This document shows, in pieces, positions 11,451 to 23,114 of a stretch of 64,000 nt of DNA. The translations under genes were made by a program, and so were the position numbers. The DNA comes from Chrysoporthe austroafricana. Lineage: Eukaryota; Ascomycota; Sordariomycetes; Diaporthales; Cryphonectriaceae. The first letter of the stretch is position 1. Every line of letters starts with the position of its first letter. Under the pieces are notes generated by a model that was not told where the DNA came from, ran no database searches, and worked only from the letters and a program-made list of their open reading frames with translations. The stretch covers positions 4,755,315 through 4,819,314 of the forward strand of contig JYIP02000002.1 of NCBI GenBank assembly GCA_001051155.2, given 5' to 3'.

Positions 11451-14341
11451 TGACCGTCTGGCGAGGATACTCATTAAGAGATGACACAATATTGATGATC
11501 TACTCGAATGACCGAATTGTCCGATTGTCATGTGCACATTCTCTCGTAGCGCTCAAACCTGGATTGACGGAGCTGGCGGCGCAGCTACGATGTGTTCTCG
11601 GCCAATATCTGCTTCTCTCGAGGACTGCTTCCTAACTGTGTCCTATTACATCGTTGTGCTACCACTTACTTTTCGAACTGAACAGGTAACAAAGAGGGGT
11701 TCTAGAACATTACGTTCTACGACGTTACAGGCGAGCTTAAGAGGCCTTCCATACTAGCGGCCGAGACGGACAGTCCGACGGGCTCTCTATAGAGTGCTAG
11801 TGTGCCACAGCAGAAGCAAATATGGCCACTTGACCACCGCTCAGGGTTCTGTTTGGATGCCCCAGATTGAGCATCCTCGTGGTGGGCTTGCCCAGGGGCA
11901 TTAGAGAGACGCAGTGCATCCATACTTTTGGCTCCTCTTCCCAGCCGTGGCCCCAACTAGTCCACCTCGCTGCACCTTCAACACGCTCTGGATGTACTGC
12001 GTCTGACGCCATGACCTTCCCGTCTGCCAATGACGACAGCAGTGATACATACCTGACGTCTCGTGGTTGTGCTTGCGAGCTGGTTTGTCATCGTGTTGCC
12101 AGATGCAAGTGACAGCATCGGGGAGGGCTTGCAGGACGTTGATGTTCGTCATTGGACAAAGAACTGATGCCCGAGGCACTGTGATGCTTCCACGCTATTA
12201 CCCTGGCATGCCAGGGTGCTTGATGTCCTGACGTCGGCTGCTCATCGTCATCCTCGTCGTCCGAGACACAAGCGCCGGAGGATGTGCAAGTGGGGGACGG
12301 CCAGTTCAAGCAGATCAACAAGACGCGACGAAGAGGGTGTCGGGAGACCAGCAGTATCGGCCGTCAGCAGCCACTGAGCAGTCGTGATTGTAGCTGGCGC
12401 CGCGACTGTTGGATTGATCAACCACCGATCTGCGCTCCTCAGAATCAGGAATACGTCTAGAGAACGCGTGTGCTGTCATCCTTGCTATATTCGGACTCGG
12501 AAGCAGCAGCCGAGCTCATTCTCGACCTCGCCTGGGTGCTGCGTCTCCAGCATCCTCCTTACTCAAGAGCATTGCTTCTTCTGCTGATAGGGACACTGAC
12601 CTCCGCAGGCTTTTACCTAGCGAGACGGCCGAGGTTCAGCTTCCGATACGTCGCGTCAGCGTCTGACACTTTCGGTGCCTTAATTACCGTACCATAGTAT
12701 ATACGATTAATTTGAAACAATGGCTCTTCATCTGACCCTGTGAGGTGATTTGACTCGAGCTGATGTTGTCCTTCGCGCATGCCTGTTCATACTAGTTGGG
12801 CCGCAATCAAGCACGGCTACCAACGTCTTCCGCAAACCTGCCTGGAATTAATCTATGCTCAATTTAGGGGCAGCAATGCTTTACACTTGAGGGAGACTGT
12901 CTCAAGTTACTTGTACCTGGCTCAAAATTGTTGGATGTTGTTTGTGCGGTTAATAAAACTTTAGTGAATGGAAAGACTACATGGGCAGGAAAGCCAACTT
13001 CTTGCCCAATATTTTAATTCCCCCATCAAGGATCGTATATAAATATAGGTCTTTGAAGGTACAGTGAGAGCGACCTCCTACTTCTTTATCAGTGGGCATT
13101 TCGTTCCCTCTATGACATACCAATCTATTCTTTTATAAGTGCCCCGTATGCCTACCGCTATGCTAAGAGGTAAACAACCTGAAGAGCCCATTATGGGGTG
13201 CAAGTATACGACGCTTAGGGAACTGTAACGGAAGTGTACCATCAGATTTCAACAAATATGTGAAATGTACCATCCTTGGACAAGAGCTAGACCCTCGAGG
13301 TCAGTCCGAACGCCCCCGGCCGAGTCGTCAGAATAGTAGTCGAACCGTCATAAGATCACCCCGGAATGAATCCGGAAGCCCAACACTGCAGTTCGGCGCA
13401 CTGAGGGTAGCTTTGAGCCTCCGTAGCCATGACTCGCAATATGAAGAGCCTAAGCTAACTCAGCTCGCTACCGGTTGCATAACCCCAGCGGCGCTACGCC
13501 ATCGGAAGACGAGTAGGAACAGATCTCGCAGGCTGTAGGTGCTTTCATCCCGGACGGCGTGAGACACGGTAGTTATGGGAGAGACAGGTGGCTCACACAG
13601 TATGCATGTCCTCACCAAAGTAAGGAATTCAAAGACACGTCTTGAAGCGCATGATAGACCTTGTGGTGGTGATAGACACAGGCCGAATTGAGAGACAGCG
13701 TTCGCAAACTGGCGTCCAAGACAAGACTGTGAAGTGGCGATGCAAATACAATTCGTAAGAAACAAGAAGACTATGTATGTATGTGATTCGAATCGACTTG
13801 ACTGCAGGTGCCCACGACGCACAACCTCACAACTCGACCGAACCACACCCCAAAACCACCTTGCAGTGACTATAAGGAACATGACTCAGCTTGATTGATG
13901 CAGGTCACGGTGATGATAGCGACGCAGAAACGATCGGATAATTTGACCACAATTAGCGGATGTGCGACGCTTGCTTTGCTTGCCGTGCAGTATTGCCAGG
14001 CAACCATGTGAGGCTCTGAGACAGCAACAACAGCAGTTCGACAATCACAAGTCGAGCCCGGCCTCAGGCTCACTCCCCAAGTTGACCTCCCTTGTCACTT
14101 CCCGACCATCATCTTCCACATAGCCCGCGCCACGCCCGGCGAAGCAACACTAGGACCAGGCCCCTCGATTCGGGCTCCTCTTCGGGCTCGCACTTCCACC
14201 TCGACTATCGTGAGCGCTGCCAGTATCGTATCGACTCATACTCGACTGAGCAGACGAACGTGGGCTCTCGCGGGAACTGTTGAGGCATCCAGGACACCAT
14301 TTCCCGGTACATCTCATCGGCCTCGACGGTTGGCCAATTTC
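11451..14341. other. AT-richer second part of the gene-poor gap
   Basis: No gene is supported. Open frames are under 150 codons and unrecognised. A strong TATA-like stretch (GTATATAAATATAGG) at about 13035-13049 is followed only by tiny frames. The last bases before 14342 are the 3' flank of BBC1, which ends there on the minus strand. Confidence 0.5.
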
Positions 14342-17300
14342 CTAGTTCTGGCCCTCCCAGCCGATCCAACTGCGCGGCATGACACGCCAGATCTTGACCT
14401 CGCCGCTGCGGAGGTCATCCAGCCTGAAGCTCTCGATCTTGACCTTCTTGCTCTCACGTCCCTGCTCCCATGCGCGGACCTTCTTCTTCGTGCCGTCCCA
14501 CTCTGCCACGACGCCCACATGGTCCGGCTTGCCTACTTCCATGCTGTACTTCGCGTGCATGGGGCCATGCTTGCCTTGGAACTTGGCGTTGCGAATACTG
14601 ATAATGTCGCCGGGGCGGATCTGATCGGTTTGTGTGGTGCTTGCGTTGGCTAGGTTGGAGTAGACAAGCGCACCGTAAGCGCGAGTACCGACTGGGAGGA
14701 GGGCGTCTGTAAAGGGCTTCAGCAGCTCGAAAACAAGCGCTTGCGGCGTACCGTCCCCAACAACGGTGTCTTTCTTTCCAGTGACAGCTTCAGAAATAGG
14801 TCGACCAAAGCGCTCGTAGGAGTCCTCTAGCTGGTCCTGGCGCAGGCTGCGGGGTGGGCCCTCATGGCGCTGCTCCAAGTGGACGTCATTTGCGTCCTGC
14901 GGATCGAAGCGCACTGTGATGACCGTCTGCGAGTAGTCTTGAAACAAAATGTAGATATCCCGCGTCACAGTCGTCTTGACGCCGCGCTGCGTTGACTGAG
15001 ATTCCTCCGACTCGTAGAATATGTCTTTACGACCCTGTAATTGGGGAGGCAGACCCTTTGGCTGCATCCACCATCCTGACTGAGGAGCCAGGTCAATGTC
15101 ATTGGCCACAAATCCAGATTCCATAGATGGCCTGTTGAGCATATCCATTGACCGACGACCCGCACGAATGTCTAGCGAACCGCGGTGGGGGGCGGGCGCA
15201 CGACTAGCTGAGGGCGCAGATGGGCCTCTCTGCTCAGAGAAAGCCTGCTGTGATGAGTCACCAGTGGCGTACGCATCGTCTGCTAGGCGAGATGGAGGTG
15301 GAGACTGGGAGAAACTCGGCATCGCGCTTGCCTTGGAAGGCGCCGCATTGTAGTTATAAGGGTCATAATCGTCATCTTGCTCAACCTCCTTGCCAGGTGG
15401 CGGCGGCGGAGGCGCTGCCCGAGGGGCATCCACGGACCTTCGAGTATCTGGTCGACTGTCCGGTGGAGGTTGGCTTGGAATCGGCGGAGGCGCTCTGGGA
15501 GCAGCAGCAGACGGTATCGGAGGTGGAAGAGAAGGAGGTGCATCTTTTGGAGAGGTCATCGAGAACGTGTCCTCAAAGCTGGAGTCTCGCCCGTGCGCCT
15601 TCAAAGCGTCCTTGTGGGGAACAGAAGAAGCGATATCGGTATCGTAGTCCCCTTCATATTCCGTGACTTCTTCATTCTCATCGTCCGGCTGGTCGTCAGC
15701 TGTAGAGGTCTTTGGCAAGCCGCCGGGTGGAGGAGGCGGAGGCGGTCGAGTTTGCGATGGAGGTGCCGGAGCAGTTCCGGGGATGGGTGGTGGAGGTCTG
15801 CTAGCCCGCTTATTTGTAGGCGACGCAGGAGCGATCTCATCGTCATAAAATTTGGGAGATGTGGGCACTCGAGGAGAGGTAGGCACGGGCGGTGCTGGTG
15901 CAGTAACAGGAGGTAGAGGAGGCGGCGCCCGGGTCGCAGGAGGCTCCTCGCCTCTGGGTGTCTCCATAGGCTCACCTACTTCTGAAGCCTCGTCACCAGA
16001 TTCGGAGCCCTCACTTGGGGGTGCGGGAGTGGCAGGCGGAGGTCGTGCTGCGTATGATTAGCACGGCTTCACTTTGCGATCGAAAACTCATACATACACT
16101 CAGTCGGGATGGGCGGAGGGGCGGGTCGTCCCCCCGGAACCGGAGGCGCGGCAGTAGATGCAGCAGGAACTAGAACCATGTCAGCGCCGCGATCAGGATG
16201 GGCGCATGGTGATGGCCGTCTTACCAGCTGGAGGGCTGCGCTGAGCAGGCGCCTCCTCCTCAACTTCCTCTTCTTCCGCAGCGACAGGCTCTCCGGCTGG
16301 CTGCTTGGGACGACCCATGCCAGGCAAAGGCATCATCATAGGAATCGGGGGAGCAGCGCGTGGAGAAGGCAGATCTTGCGAGTCCTCACTCGCGCGCTTC
16401 TCAGATGAGGAGGCCTTCTTCTTCTTGGGCGGCAATGACGGAGCGGCTCCGGGCATAGGCATACCGAACATGCCGGGCATGCCCATACCTCCTCCCAGTC
16501 GGGCCATACGCGCACGGAGCTCTTCCTTGCGACGGAACTCCTTGGTTTCTTCATCCTCCTCCTCCTCCTCCTCCTCGTCCGCCTCTTCCTCTTCGCCTTC
16601 CTCCTCTTCTGCTGCCGCGGGCTGTCCAGGTATGGACACTCGAGATGGGCGTCGCGGTTTCTCGTCGCTATCCTCGCGTTCTGTGAGCTCTTCCTGATCC
16701 TCTGTCGTCTCCCCTGCGCCGGACAAGTCCGCCTCATTTCCGTCTCTCGGCTCTGGGTCTTTGGACGGCTTGCGACGGGGTGGAGCCGGCATCCTGGGAG
16801 GATGGGGGTCGTCAAGCGATCGCCTGCCGCCTGTCTCACTAGTATCTCTGCGCTCCAGAGCAGGCGCAGGCGCAGCAGCCTCTTCTTCAGCACCCTCAGC
16901 AGCGGGGTCGTGGCTAGGCATTCTCGGCTTGGCCGGACGCTTCGGCTTCTCTTTTTTGGCGGCGGCCTCTGCGTGCCTCTGTGCCTGTTCTTGCTGTTGT
17001 TTCTGGAGAAGGGCCATGCGCTCCTTCAGGCTCATAGGCTTGGGCTGATCCTCTTCACCCTCCTTCGGCTCGGACGGGAGCAGCCCTGCCTTCTGGGCAT
17101 TCTCGACGTTTTCGGCTTCCCTTTCCCTGATCTCAGGGTCCTCGTCTCGACGGTACACGGGAGCGACCGGAGCATTGCGCTGCGTAGGGACATAGGTGTT
17201 CCCTTTTGGAGGTGGAGCGACGAAGGGCTTCTTGATGAATGAAGAGCTGCCTCCTGGACCACCCAGACCACTGGGCTTGAAGGGCGCAACTGGCGGGGCA

Positions 17301-17863
17301 GCAGGCTTGTTGAAAGCAGCAATGCGGTCCTTGAAGGAGCTGCTGGCCGGCTTCTCGGAGACAGGAGGCGGCCCACGCTTAACGGGCGCAGCTTGCGGGG
17401 GAGACTGGGCGGAGAACGCGGCGGGGGCTCGAGGTGGTGAGGACGGAAGCACGGGCTCAGCTGCTCTCGGCGCAGGAGGAGAGGTCGGAGCTATGGGCTC
17501 AGCCACTGGCGGAAGAGGTGGCGAGCTGGGCTTCACCTCCTCTACGTCGACCGGTGGCGTCGGGGCTGGGGCCGGAGGCGAGGCGGGCTCTTCGGGAGCA
17601 GCGGCATGTTCTTGCGGAGCTGGCTCGGGCTCTTTCTTCGGCCTGGTGCGAGTCGGACGCGGCGGAGCTACGGGCTCATACTTCTCGACAAAGTTCCGGG
17701 GGAAGATGCCCTCCTGCTTTGCGCCAGACTCGTCGATGTACTCGCCGGTGTACCAGTCTGCATCCTCCTCGTCCGTGACGGTTATGATCTGACCAAGGCC
17801 AAACTGGAGGTCGTCCTCGTGGGGCGAGGAGTACTCGTAGATAGCTTTGACCTTGAACGACAT
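14342..17863 (-). CDS. BBC1: SH3-domain actin patch protein Bbc1/Mti1
   Basis: The protein has 1,138 residues in three exons: 17863-16225, 16169-16098 and 16047-14342, with phases consistent at both junctions. Residues 1-63 are a full SH3 domain (AIYEY at the start, DWYTGEY, and GIFPRNFVEKYE at the end). A very long Pro-rich and acidic low-complexity region follows, including a Glu/Asp run near 416-437. From about residue 890 to the end is the conserved Bbc1/Aim3-type C-terminal domain (begins GWWMQPKGLPP; includes DIYILFQDYSQT and ends RVMPRSWIGWEGQ). In yeast, Bbc1 binds type I myosins and restrains Arp2/3-driven actin assembly at endocytic patches; the same role is inferred here. The Pro-rich centre offers many SH3 ligands of its own. 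The 72-bp middle exon rests on splice consensus and frame. Confidence 0.93.
16551..16577. repeat. TCC/GGA trinucleotide repeat within BBC1
   Basis: A run of TCC units on the plus strand encodes a polyglutamate stretch in the acidic linker of Bbc1. Such a tract could vary in length between strains without breaking the frame. Confidence 0.85.
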
Positions 17864-19181
17864 GATGGTGCGCCCTAAGCCAAGGTGAGGCGATGCGTTC
17901 GCGCTGTCGCCGCCCTTTGGCGTACCGTGTAATGTGACGCTGATATAGAAGTGGTCTGGGGAGGTGGGGAAGCAGTGGCGTCGTAATCGCAGATGCGGGA
18001 GGTGACGTTCGCCGTATGCAGGCAGGCAAGCAGATCGAAAGACAGAAGTCTACGATGATAATTCTAAGTGCGATGCAAGACTGGTGACGAGAAGACGCGA
18101 GCTGCAACGGTGAAACCTGGGTGAGCCACCCCGTAAGCTTGGCCGGGAGAAGGGGAAGCCACGGAGACGCTTCTTAGGCCGATCGGTCAGGAGCTTCAGG
18201 CAGATTTAAGGCGGGACTGCGGGACGGCTGCGATCGAAGCTAGAGCCGACGTCAGCGCATTCACAAGAGGCAGAGGCGCAACGCCAGATCCAGTCCAACC
18301 AAACGACGACATCCTGTCTCGTGTGCCATGGCACCACGAGCCCCCACATGAGCAACAAAACCGCTCTTGCGATCAGGCGGCAGCAGACTCAATGACAGTC
18401 CTGAAATGCAATAGGGCCAAACATACCACCAATCGTACCGAAAGTCGGGTCTAAGCCCTCCTATCTCTCGCTCGCCCTCTTGAGTCTCTCTCCCCCTCTT
18501 TCAGAGAGCACCAGGGGGGCAAGCAAAGAACTAGAGCTGCTTGCCGGCGCGTCCTTGTGCAAGGGCCGACGAGCGGAGGACGGCGGAGGGAAGGGGACGG
18601 GGGGTGCGCAGGGCAGTGACCGGATGATTTCGTCGATGTTGGGGTAGTAATCAGCTGCCACCGTCGTCCGGTCTTATTGTAAGGGCATCAACGCATTCAA
18701 AGACACAGGACGGACGCCCTTGACAGTGCAGTCGGCAGGACGGCGTTGGTGAGGCCTGGTATCCAGAAACCGTTGAGGGCGGCGACTGGCGGACGGTGGG
18801 AGTAAACCGGAGAGGAGGACTGTGCATTAGTCTTCTAGGCATATCTGACACTGTGGCTGGGCGCATGAAAATAGCTAACGTAGCCCCACCACTGACGTTT
18901 GCGAGACGCGACCACAATCCAAAGTCATCATACACTGCAGCCTCGCCTCGGTCCCAGAATTGAGAAGCATCTTCAGCTCTGTGTCCACCCACCCCAGACA
19001 CCAATCTCTGGGGCGACAGCGTGGTCGTTCGTCTTGACGCTTCAATTATTGGCCCGTTCGGATCTGCGGGGTACAAGTACAGACGGTACAAAAGGTACAG
19101 ACGTACAAGGGGTCTGTCTCGCCAGCCTCGGTCGCAACAGGCGCAGCGACCGCGATCCTGTCCTCTACCCACCACATCATT
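17864..19181. promoter_or_regulatory. Divergent promoter region BBC1 / RTR1
   Basis: These 1.3 kb lie between two divergent starts. A pyrimidine-rich tract (CTCTC/CCCTCT) at about 18464-18503 is typical of fungal promoters. Just upstream of RTR1, at 19071-19110, is an imperfect direct repeat of GTACAGAC-GTAC units in the probable leader. No other gene is supported; a 174-codon minus-strand frame at 18651-19175 has no family resemblance. Confidence 0.55.
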
Positions 19182-20102
19182 ATGGCCTCACGGGCAGCAA
19201 AGCCCGTCAAGGGCATCCTCAAGAAGCCTAAGACCAGTTCAGAGGGCCAAGAGCAACCACCAACAACCTCATCGACCCAACCTGATCCCCGCGCCGTAGC
19301 CCTTCACCACGCGCGCCTCCTCCAGGACCGGAAAGACATCGAATCGCTCATCTTCAACCACATCCTGACCCTAATCGAGCTCCCCCTGCACGCGTCACAC
19401 CCAGCCTCGTCTCCGCACCCCTCCGACGCCGACACCTTCCTCTCGCTCGTCCGCATCTTCCAGCCGTCCGACTACGACGACCTGATCACGGAGCGGAACT
19501 TGAACGAGAACAGGTGCGGCTACGCCTTGTGTCCGAACCAGCGTCGAAAGTACAAGGGCGCCGGTACCTACAAGCTGGTGAACCCGGGCAGGAAGGACTT
19601 TGACATCGTCGAGACGAAGGAGCTGGAGAAGTGGTGCAGCACGGCCTGCACGCGGCGGGCCCTCTGGGTGAAGGTACAGCTCAACGAGACGGCGGCCTGG
19701 GAGAGGGTGGGTCTGCCGGAGTTGAAGGTTGAACTATACCCAGAGAAGGAGGAAGAGGGCAAGAAGCAGTCTGCTGCTTCTACCGCGGGGGCCAGAGGCG
19801 GCTCCGAGAGCAATGACGCCCAGCAAGGCGGTCAGCGTGAGCCCGAGAGGCTAGCTACCGAGATGGCCAGGCTACAGCTCGAGCAGGATCGCAAGACTGC
19901 GAAACAAGCTGCTGCCCTGGCTTTGGAAAGAGGTGATGGTGCCAAGGAAGCGCCTAGTCACTCCGTGGACATTGTCATCCGCGAGAAGAAGGTTACCACC
20001 AAGGCCGAGGCCCCATCTCTCGGTGACAACACCATTGAGGGCTACAAGTCGAAGTTTGGGACCGAGGCCGAAAGTGGCCCTGAGCCCAAGGAGGATTCTT
20101 GA
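19182..20102 (+). CDS. RTR1: RNA polymerase II CTD phosphatase Rtr1 / RPAP2 homolog
   Basis: This intronless gene encodes 306 residues. The RTR1/RPAP2 zinc module is complete: C112-x4-C117 in CGYALC and C152-x3-C156 in WCSTAC, separated by a basic loop. The N-terminal helical part (LLQDRKDIESLIFNHILTLIE) precedes FQPSDYDDLITERNLNENRCG, the conserved lead-in of the family. Family members act on phosphoserine-5 and tyrosine-1 of the Pol II CTD and help in nuclear import of Pol II. After the zinc domain comes ~140 residues of charged, probably flexible tail. The start is the first ATG of the frame, with a long non-coding leader before it. Confidence 0.93.
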   Translation: MASRAAKPVKGILKKPKTSSEGQEQPPTTSSTQPDPRAVALHHARLLQDRKDIESLIFNHILTLIELPLHASHPASSPHPSDADTFLSLVRIFQPSDYDDLITERNLNENRCGYALCPNQRRKYKGAGTYKLVNPGRKDFDIVETKELEKWCSTACTRRALWVKVQLNETAAWERVGLPELKVELYPEKEEEGKKQSAASTAGARGGSESNDAQQGGQREPERLATEMARLQLEQDRKTAKQAAALALERGDGAKEAPSHSVDIVIREKKVTTKAEAPSLGDNTIEGYKSKFGTEAESGPEPKEDS

Positions 20103-20644
20103 CTGTAAGGAAACGGCGACAAGACCTCTTACAGGCTGGCAAGGGACAGTGGAGTTACGGTTTAGTTTTACGATACCCACATAGAAAAGTAAAATAGTCG
20201 TTAAAATGGAGATGCGTCAATTAGCAGGGCACGATGCCTCATGACAGACTTCCTACAGGCAGTTCTCGGTCAAGAGGGCCTGAGAGTAGCAGATCTAAGC
20301 CGTGTATGAATGGAATCAGACACTCGGACTCAGACATAGGTCACCACGTCGCAGCAATGGAAGAAGATTGGCAATCAAGCATCTTCTCCGGAATTACCCA
20401 AGAGAATCAGCGACACCTTGTAGGAGCACGAGATCTGCATTGGATCTAGCTGGTAAAGCTCACTACCTTCCATGTTGGCAGCAGTAGATGTGCCGCGGAC
20501 GCCAGAGACGCCACAACCCTATATCCCCAAAAACCAAGCCTTGTATCCGGATCATTTTCCCTCATGCATTTTGTGAAGTTTTTCTTGGTATCCTCATCAC
20601 TGTCGCACCGTTGATGTTCGGATCGATATTGTAGAGGAGTGCAC
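20103..20644. other. Convergent 3' flanks of RTR1 and RPS17
   Basis: These 540 bp lie between two facing stop codons. It should hold both 3' UTRs and poly(A) regions. No open frame of interest or repeat is seen. Confidence 0.6.
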
Positions 20645-21260
20645 TTAGTCGCGGCGGGGAGGACGGTCACCGAAGCGGCGGCCGCCACGCTCCTGAGGCT
20701 GAGCCTGGTGGACCTGGTTGACGGTGACGGGGACGGAGTCAAACTAGTCGCGGAAAAAATCCAGTCAGCCTCCTACACCACTCACAAATGTAGACTGTAA
20801 TCGTGTGTGGAGTAAAACTTACGCCGAGATGCTTGAGCAGAGCCTTGGTGTCCTGGTCGACCTCAAGCTGGCCAGACTCGGTAGTCTGGGTGAAGTCGAG
20901 GGCAGACACCTCAGGGACGTACTGATCCTTGCGCTCACGCTCCTCCTCCTGCAACTTGAAGGAGATACCGCGGACTGGACCCTGCTGGATACGCTTCATC
21001 AAGTGGGTAGTGTAGCCGGCAATCTATAAGGCCTGTCAATTTTTATCGCCCTCACCGACACTTGCCAATTCAGGTCCGCTTCCGTGGCCTGAATGGTGTC
21101 GTTTTTAACGCACCTTGTTGCGCAGGCGCTTGGATGCAATGATAGCAATCTCATCGCAGATCCTCTTGTTGGTCTCGAAGTCAAGGGTGAGCTTGGGGTA
21201 GTACCGCTCGATGATGACCTTGGCGGACTTCTTGACGGTCTTGGTGCGAACGCGACCCAT
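20645..21260 (-). CDS. RPS17: 40S ribosomal protein eS17
   Basis: Three exons, 21260-21114, 21023-20823 and 20743-20645, encode 49, 67 and 32 residues (148 in total) with both introns in phase 0 (90 and 79 bp). The protein begins [20 protein letters not shown] and continues [13 protein letters not shown] and VPEVSALDF, the near-invariant eS17 core. The tail [13 protein letters not shown] is a fungal-type basic extension. It is a structural protein of the small cytosolic subunit. The start chosen is the ATG giving the canonical MGRVRT; the frame continues upstream only through a non-ATG codon. An E-box in the upstream region may be regulatory (listed separately). Confidence 0.97.
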
Positions 21261-21725
21261 TTTGACGGTATTGAGGGAGGACGGGGGGTTGTCGAGAGGG
21301 AAGACGTTGGATGGGTTGTCGTGTTGAGCGCTGGTTGTCAAAATTCTGAGGTTGAATTGCTAGGCTCAGAGTTCGCTCCTGTCGCTGCAGGTGGGTCGGA
21401 GAGGGTCCGTGCGCAAGGGCAGAAAAGCACGTGACTGTGTGTCAGGTGATGGCCATCTGGCTGCCGTCTTGGGCTCCGGCTCAGTGAAACGGACCAGGGG
21501 ATTACAGGTCATCGCATGGGGCACTTTAGAATTGAAAGACTATAAGTTCTATGTATGCATCCATGAGACATCTGTGTCTATTTTCGACGTCTACATACTG
21601 TACATTTCAAGGTATTTTTTTTTTTTCTCGCGGTCTAGCTTATATGTGCCACAAAGCAGCGCAGCTCATGTTCCTCTCCGAGTCTAGCCTCCGCTATCAG
21701 ATCCTCAGCGCTGCTGATTTGGTGG
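21261..21725 (-). promoter_or_regulatory. RPS17 promoter and MRP51 3' flank
   Basis: These 465 bp lie between the RPS17 start and the upstream MRP51 stop, both on the minus strand. It contains a poly(T) run near 21615-21628 and a CACGTG palindrome at 21428. No separate gene is supported. Confidence 0.6.
21428..21433. promoter_or_regulatory. CACGTG (Cbf1-type) site upstream of RPS17
   Basis: The palindrome sits in GCACGTGAC (GTCACGTGC on the gene strand), about 170 bp before the RPS17 ATG. GTCACGTG is the Cbf1 consensus, and Cbf1 acts at ribosomal protein promoters in some ascomycetes such as Candida albicans. Binding here is inferred from sequence only. Confidence 0.45.
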
Positions 21726-23114
21726 TTACTCTGTCCAGTCTAACCCATATGTACTTGAGCTGCCACTCCTCCACGTAGACTTTCCCTTGAGCAGCCTCGA
21801 GGATTTTGGAACCCTGAGCTGCATGGCCTCTTCTACCGGATTCTCTACTGCCTGGTGGTATAACTGCCTCGCTCCCTCCATCTCCTCCTGCACCATTTTC
21901 GCCTGTAGCTCTGCCTCTTCGATATTCATGACGGGCCGACCATCGGAGTTGACCTGAGCGGATACGATGTTGACCCAGACCTTCGAACCGCCAGCCAGCT
22001 TGAACTCGGGCTTGTCATGCTTGGCCAAGAACGCCGACCTGCCAAGGGGCGGTGACGAGACAAACCCACCAACTCCCACACTCGTGTTCTGGCCCCCTCC
22101 AATATTCATGACTCTGGCCTTTACCGGCCTGTGCTTCTGCTGCGGCCCGTAGACGGGATGGTTCTCAAGAAATGCGTTGCTCCGAAGATATGACAGGCCA
22201 GCCGACGGGTGGGTGGCGGGCGGTCCATCTCTTGCGTAGGGGTTCGGCCTAGTAACCTCCTTTGTCTGGCCCGGTGCCAGGCTGGCCAAGTGATCTGCCA
22301 CGTTGGGCGGCTCGAGAGGCGCAAGGTCGAGGAATTTTCCGACGAGATCGTACAGTACTTGTCTGTACTCACGGGCCTCGCGGAGGAACTCGAGGATTTG
22401 CTCGTCCGTGATTTCTTCCGGCCGCATTTCTGGAACCTCCTCGTTGAGGCCCTGGTCCATAGCGCGCTGCCTCGCTTTCTTAGTCAGGTCAGGAGCAAGA
22501 TGTTGGCGCAGAAACTGTCGGAACTCTGCCCTCCTTCCGCGGACCTCCCTCTTCAGGTAGGTCTGGAATTCGCCCTCGGTCAAGTTGGCAAGCCATGGTC
22601 CCTTGAACTTCCAGCGCTTGTGTCCCGCCTTGTCGATCCTTTCGAGATCGTCAATTGCAGTGAAATCGTATTTGTCTTCAAACACCGATTCCAGCGCGTC
22701 GTCGATCCTCGTCAGTGTGGCTTGGCCGTCCGCTCTCGCGCCGTGTGGGAGAGAGATCGCTATGTTCATCTCCTGCCATTTCTCTAGCGATAGCGTATGA
22801 TCCGCTGCCGAGGCGAAGTCGGTGACATGTTCTAGCGAGTCGACCTGCTTGACACGGAGGTAGGGCGTGCTTGTCTTGGCCGTTGATTTCAAAGGGAGGT
22901 TCCTCTTGAAGCCCCAGTCTCCGCGCTGTCTGAATGTCTCCGGGGCCGTGACTGTCTGTAGGGTTGGGTACGCGGCAGTTGCGGTCTCGGAGTTGTAGCT
23001 CGTCGCGGCCTGGTAGTCGCCGGGCGGTGGTGGTATTGCGGAGGGCAGGGAGAACATGCGGGACGCTCGTAGAAGGGCGCCCCCGGGCGAGAGGCGTCTG
23101 CCTGCTGTCGCCAT
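21726..23114 (-). CDS. MRP51: Mitochondrial small-subunit ribosomal protein Mrp51 (bS1m/mS51 family)
   Basis: A single open frame of 462 residues. The first real ATG is at 23114; the frame extends six bases further only with TTG. The N-terminus (MATAGRRLSPGGALLRASRMFSLP, written here as a basic Arg-rich start with few acids) fits a mitochondrial targeting sequence. Family landmarks include FRQRGDWGFKRNLP, TPYLRVKQVDSLEHVTDF and HPSAGLSYLRSNAFLENHP, all typical of fungal Mrp51. The protein is part of the mitoribosomal small subunit and in yeast is needed for translation of several mitochondrial mRNAs. A short Ser-rich tail ends the protein. It shares a 1.65-kb divergent upstream region with elongation factor 2. 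Confidence 0.92.
   Translation of the reverse strand: MATAGRRLSPGGALLRASRMFSLPSAIPPPPGDYQAATSYNSETATAAYPTLQTVTAPETFRQRGDWGFKRNLPLKSTAKTSTPYLRVKQVDSLEHVTDFASAADHTLSLEKWQEMNIAISLPHGARADGQATLTRIDDALESVFEDKYDFTAIDDLERIDKAGHKRWKFKGPWLANLTEGEFQTYLKREVRGRRAEFRQFLRQHLAPDLTKKARQRAMDQGLNEEVPEMRPEEITDEQILEFLREAREYRQVLYDLVGKFLDLAPLEPPNVADHLASLAPGQTKEVTRPNPYARDGPPATHPSAGLSYLRSNAFLENHPVYGPQQKHRPVKARVMNIGGGQNTSVGVGGFVSSPPLGRSAFLAKHDKPEFKLAGGSKVWVNIVSAQVNSDGRPVMNIEEAELQAKMVQEEMEGARQLYHQAVENPVEEAMQLRVPKSSRLLKGKSTWRSGSSSTYGLDWTE

Noticed and set aside
13035..13049. Strong TATA-like sequence suggesting a promoter
   Set aside because: No gene or long frame follows within several hundred bases on either strand, so it may be only AT-rich DNA.
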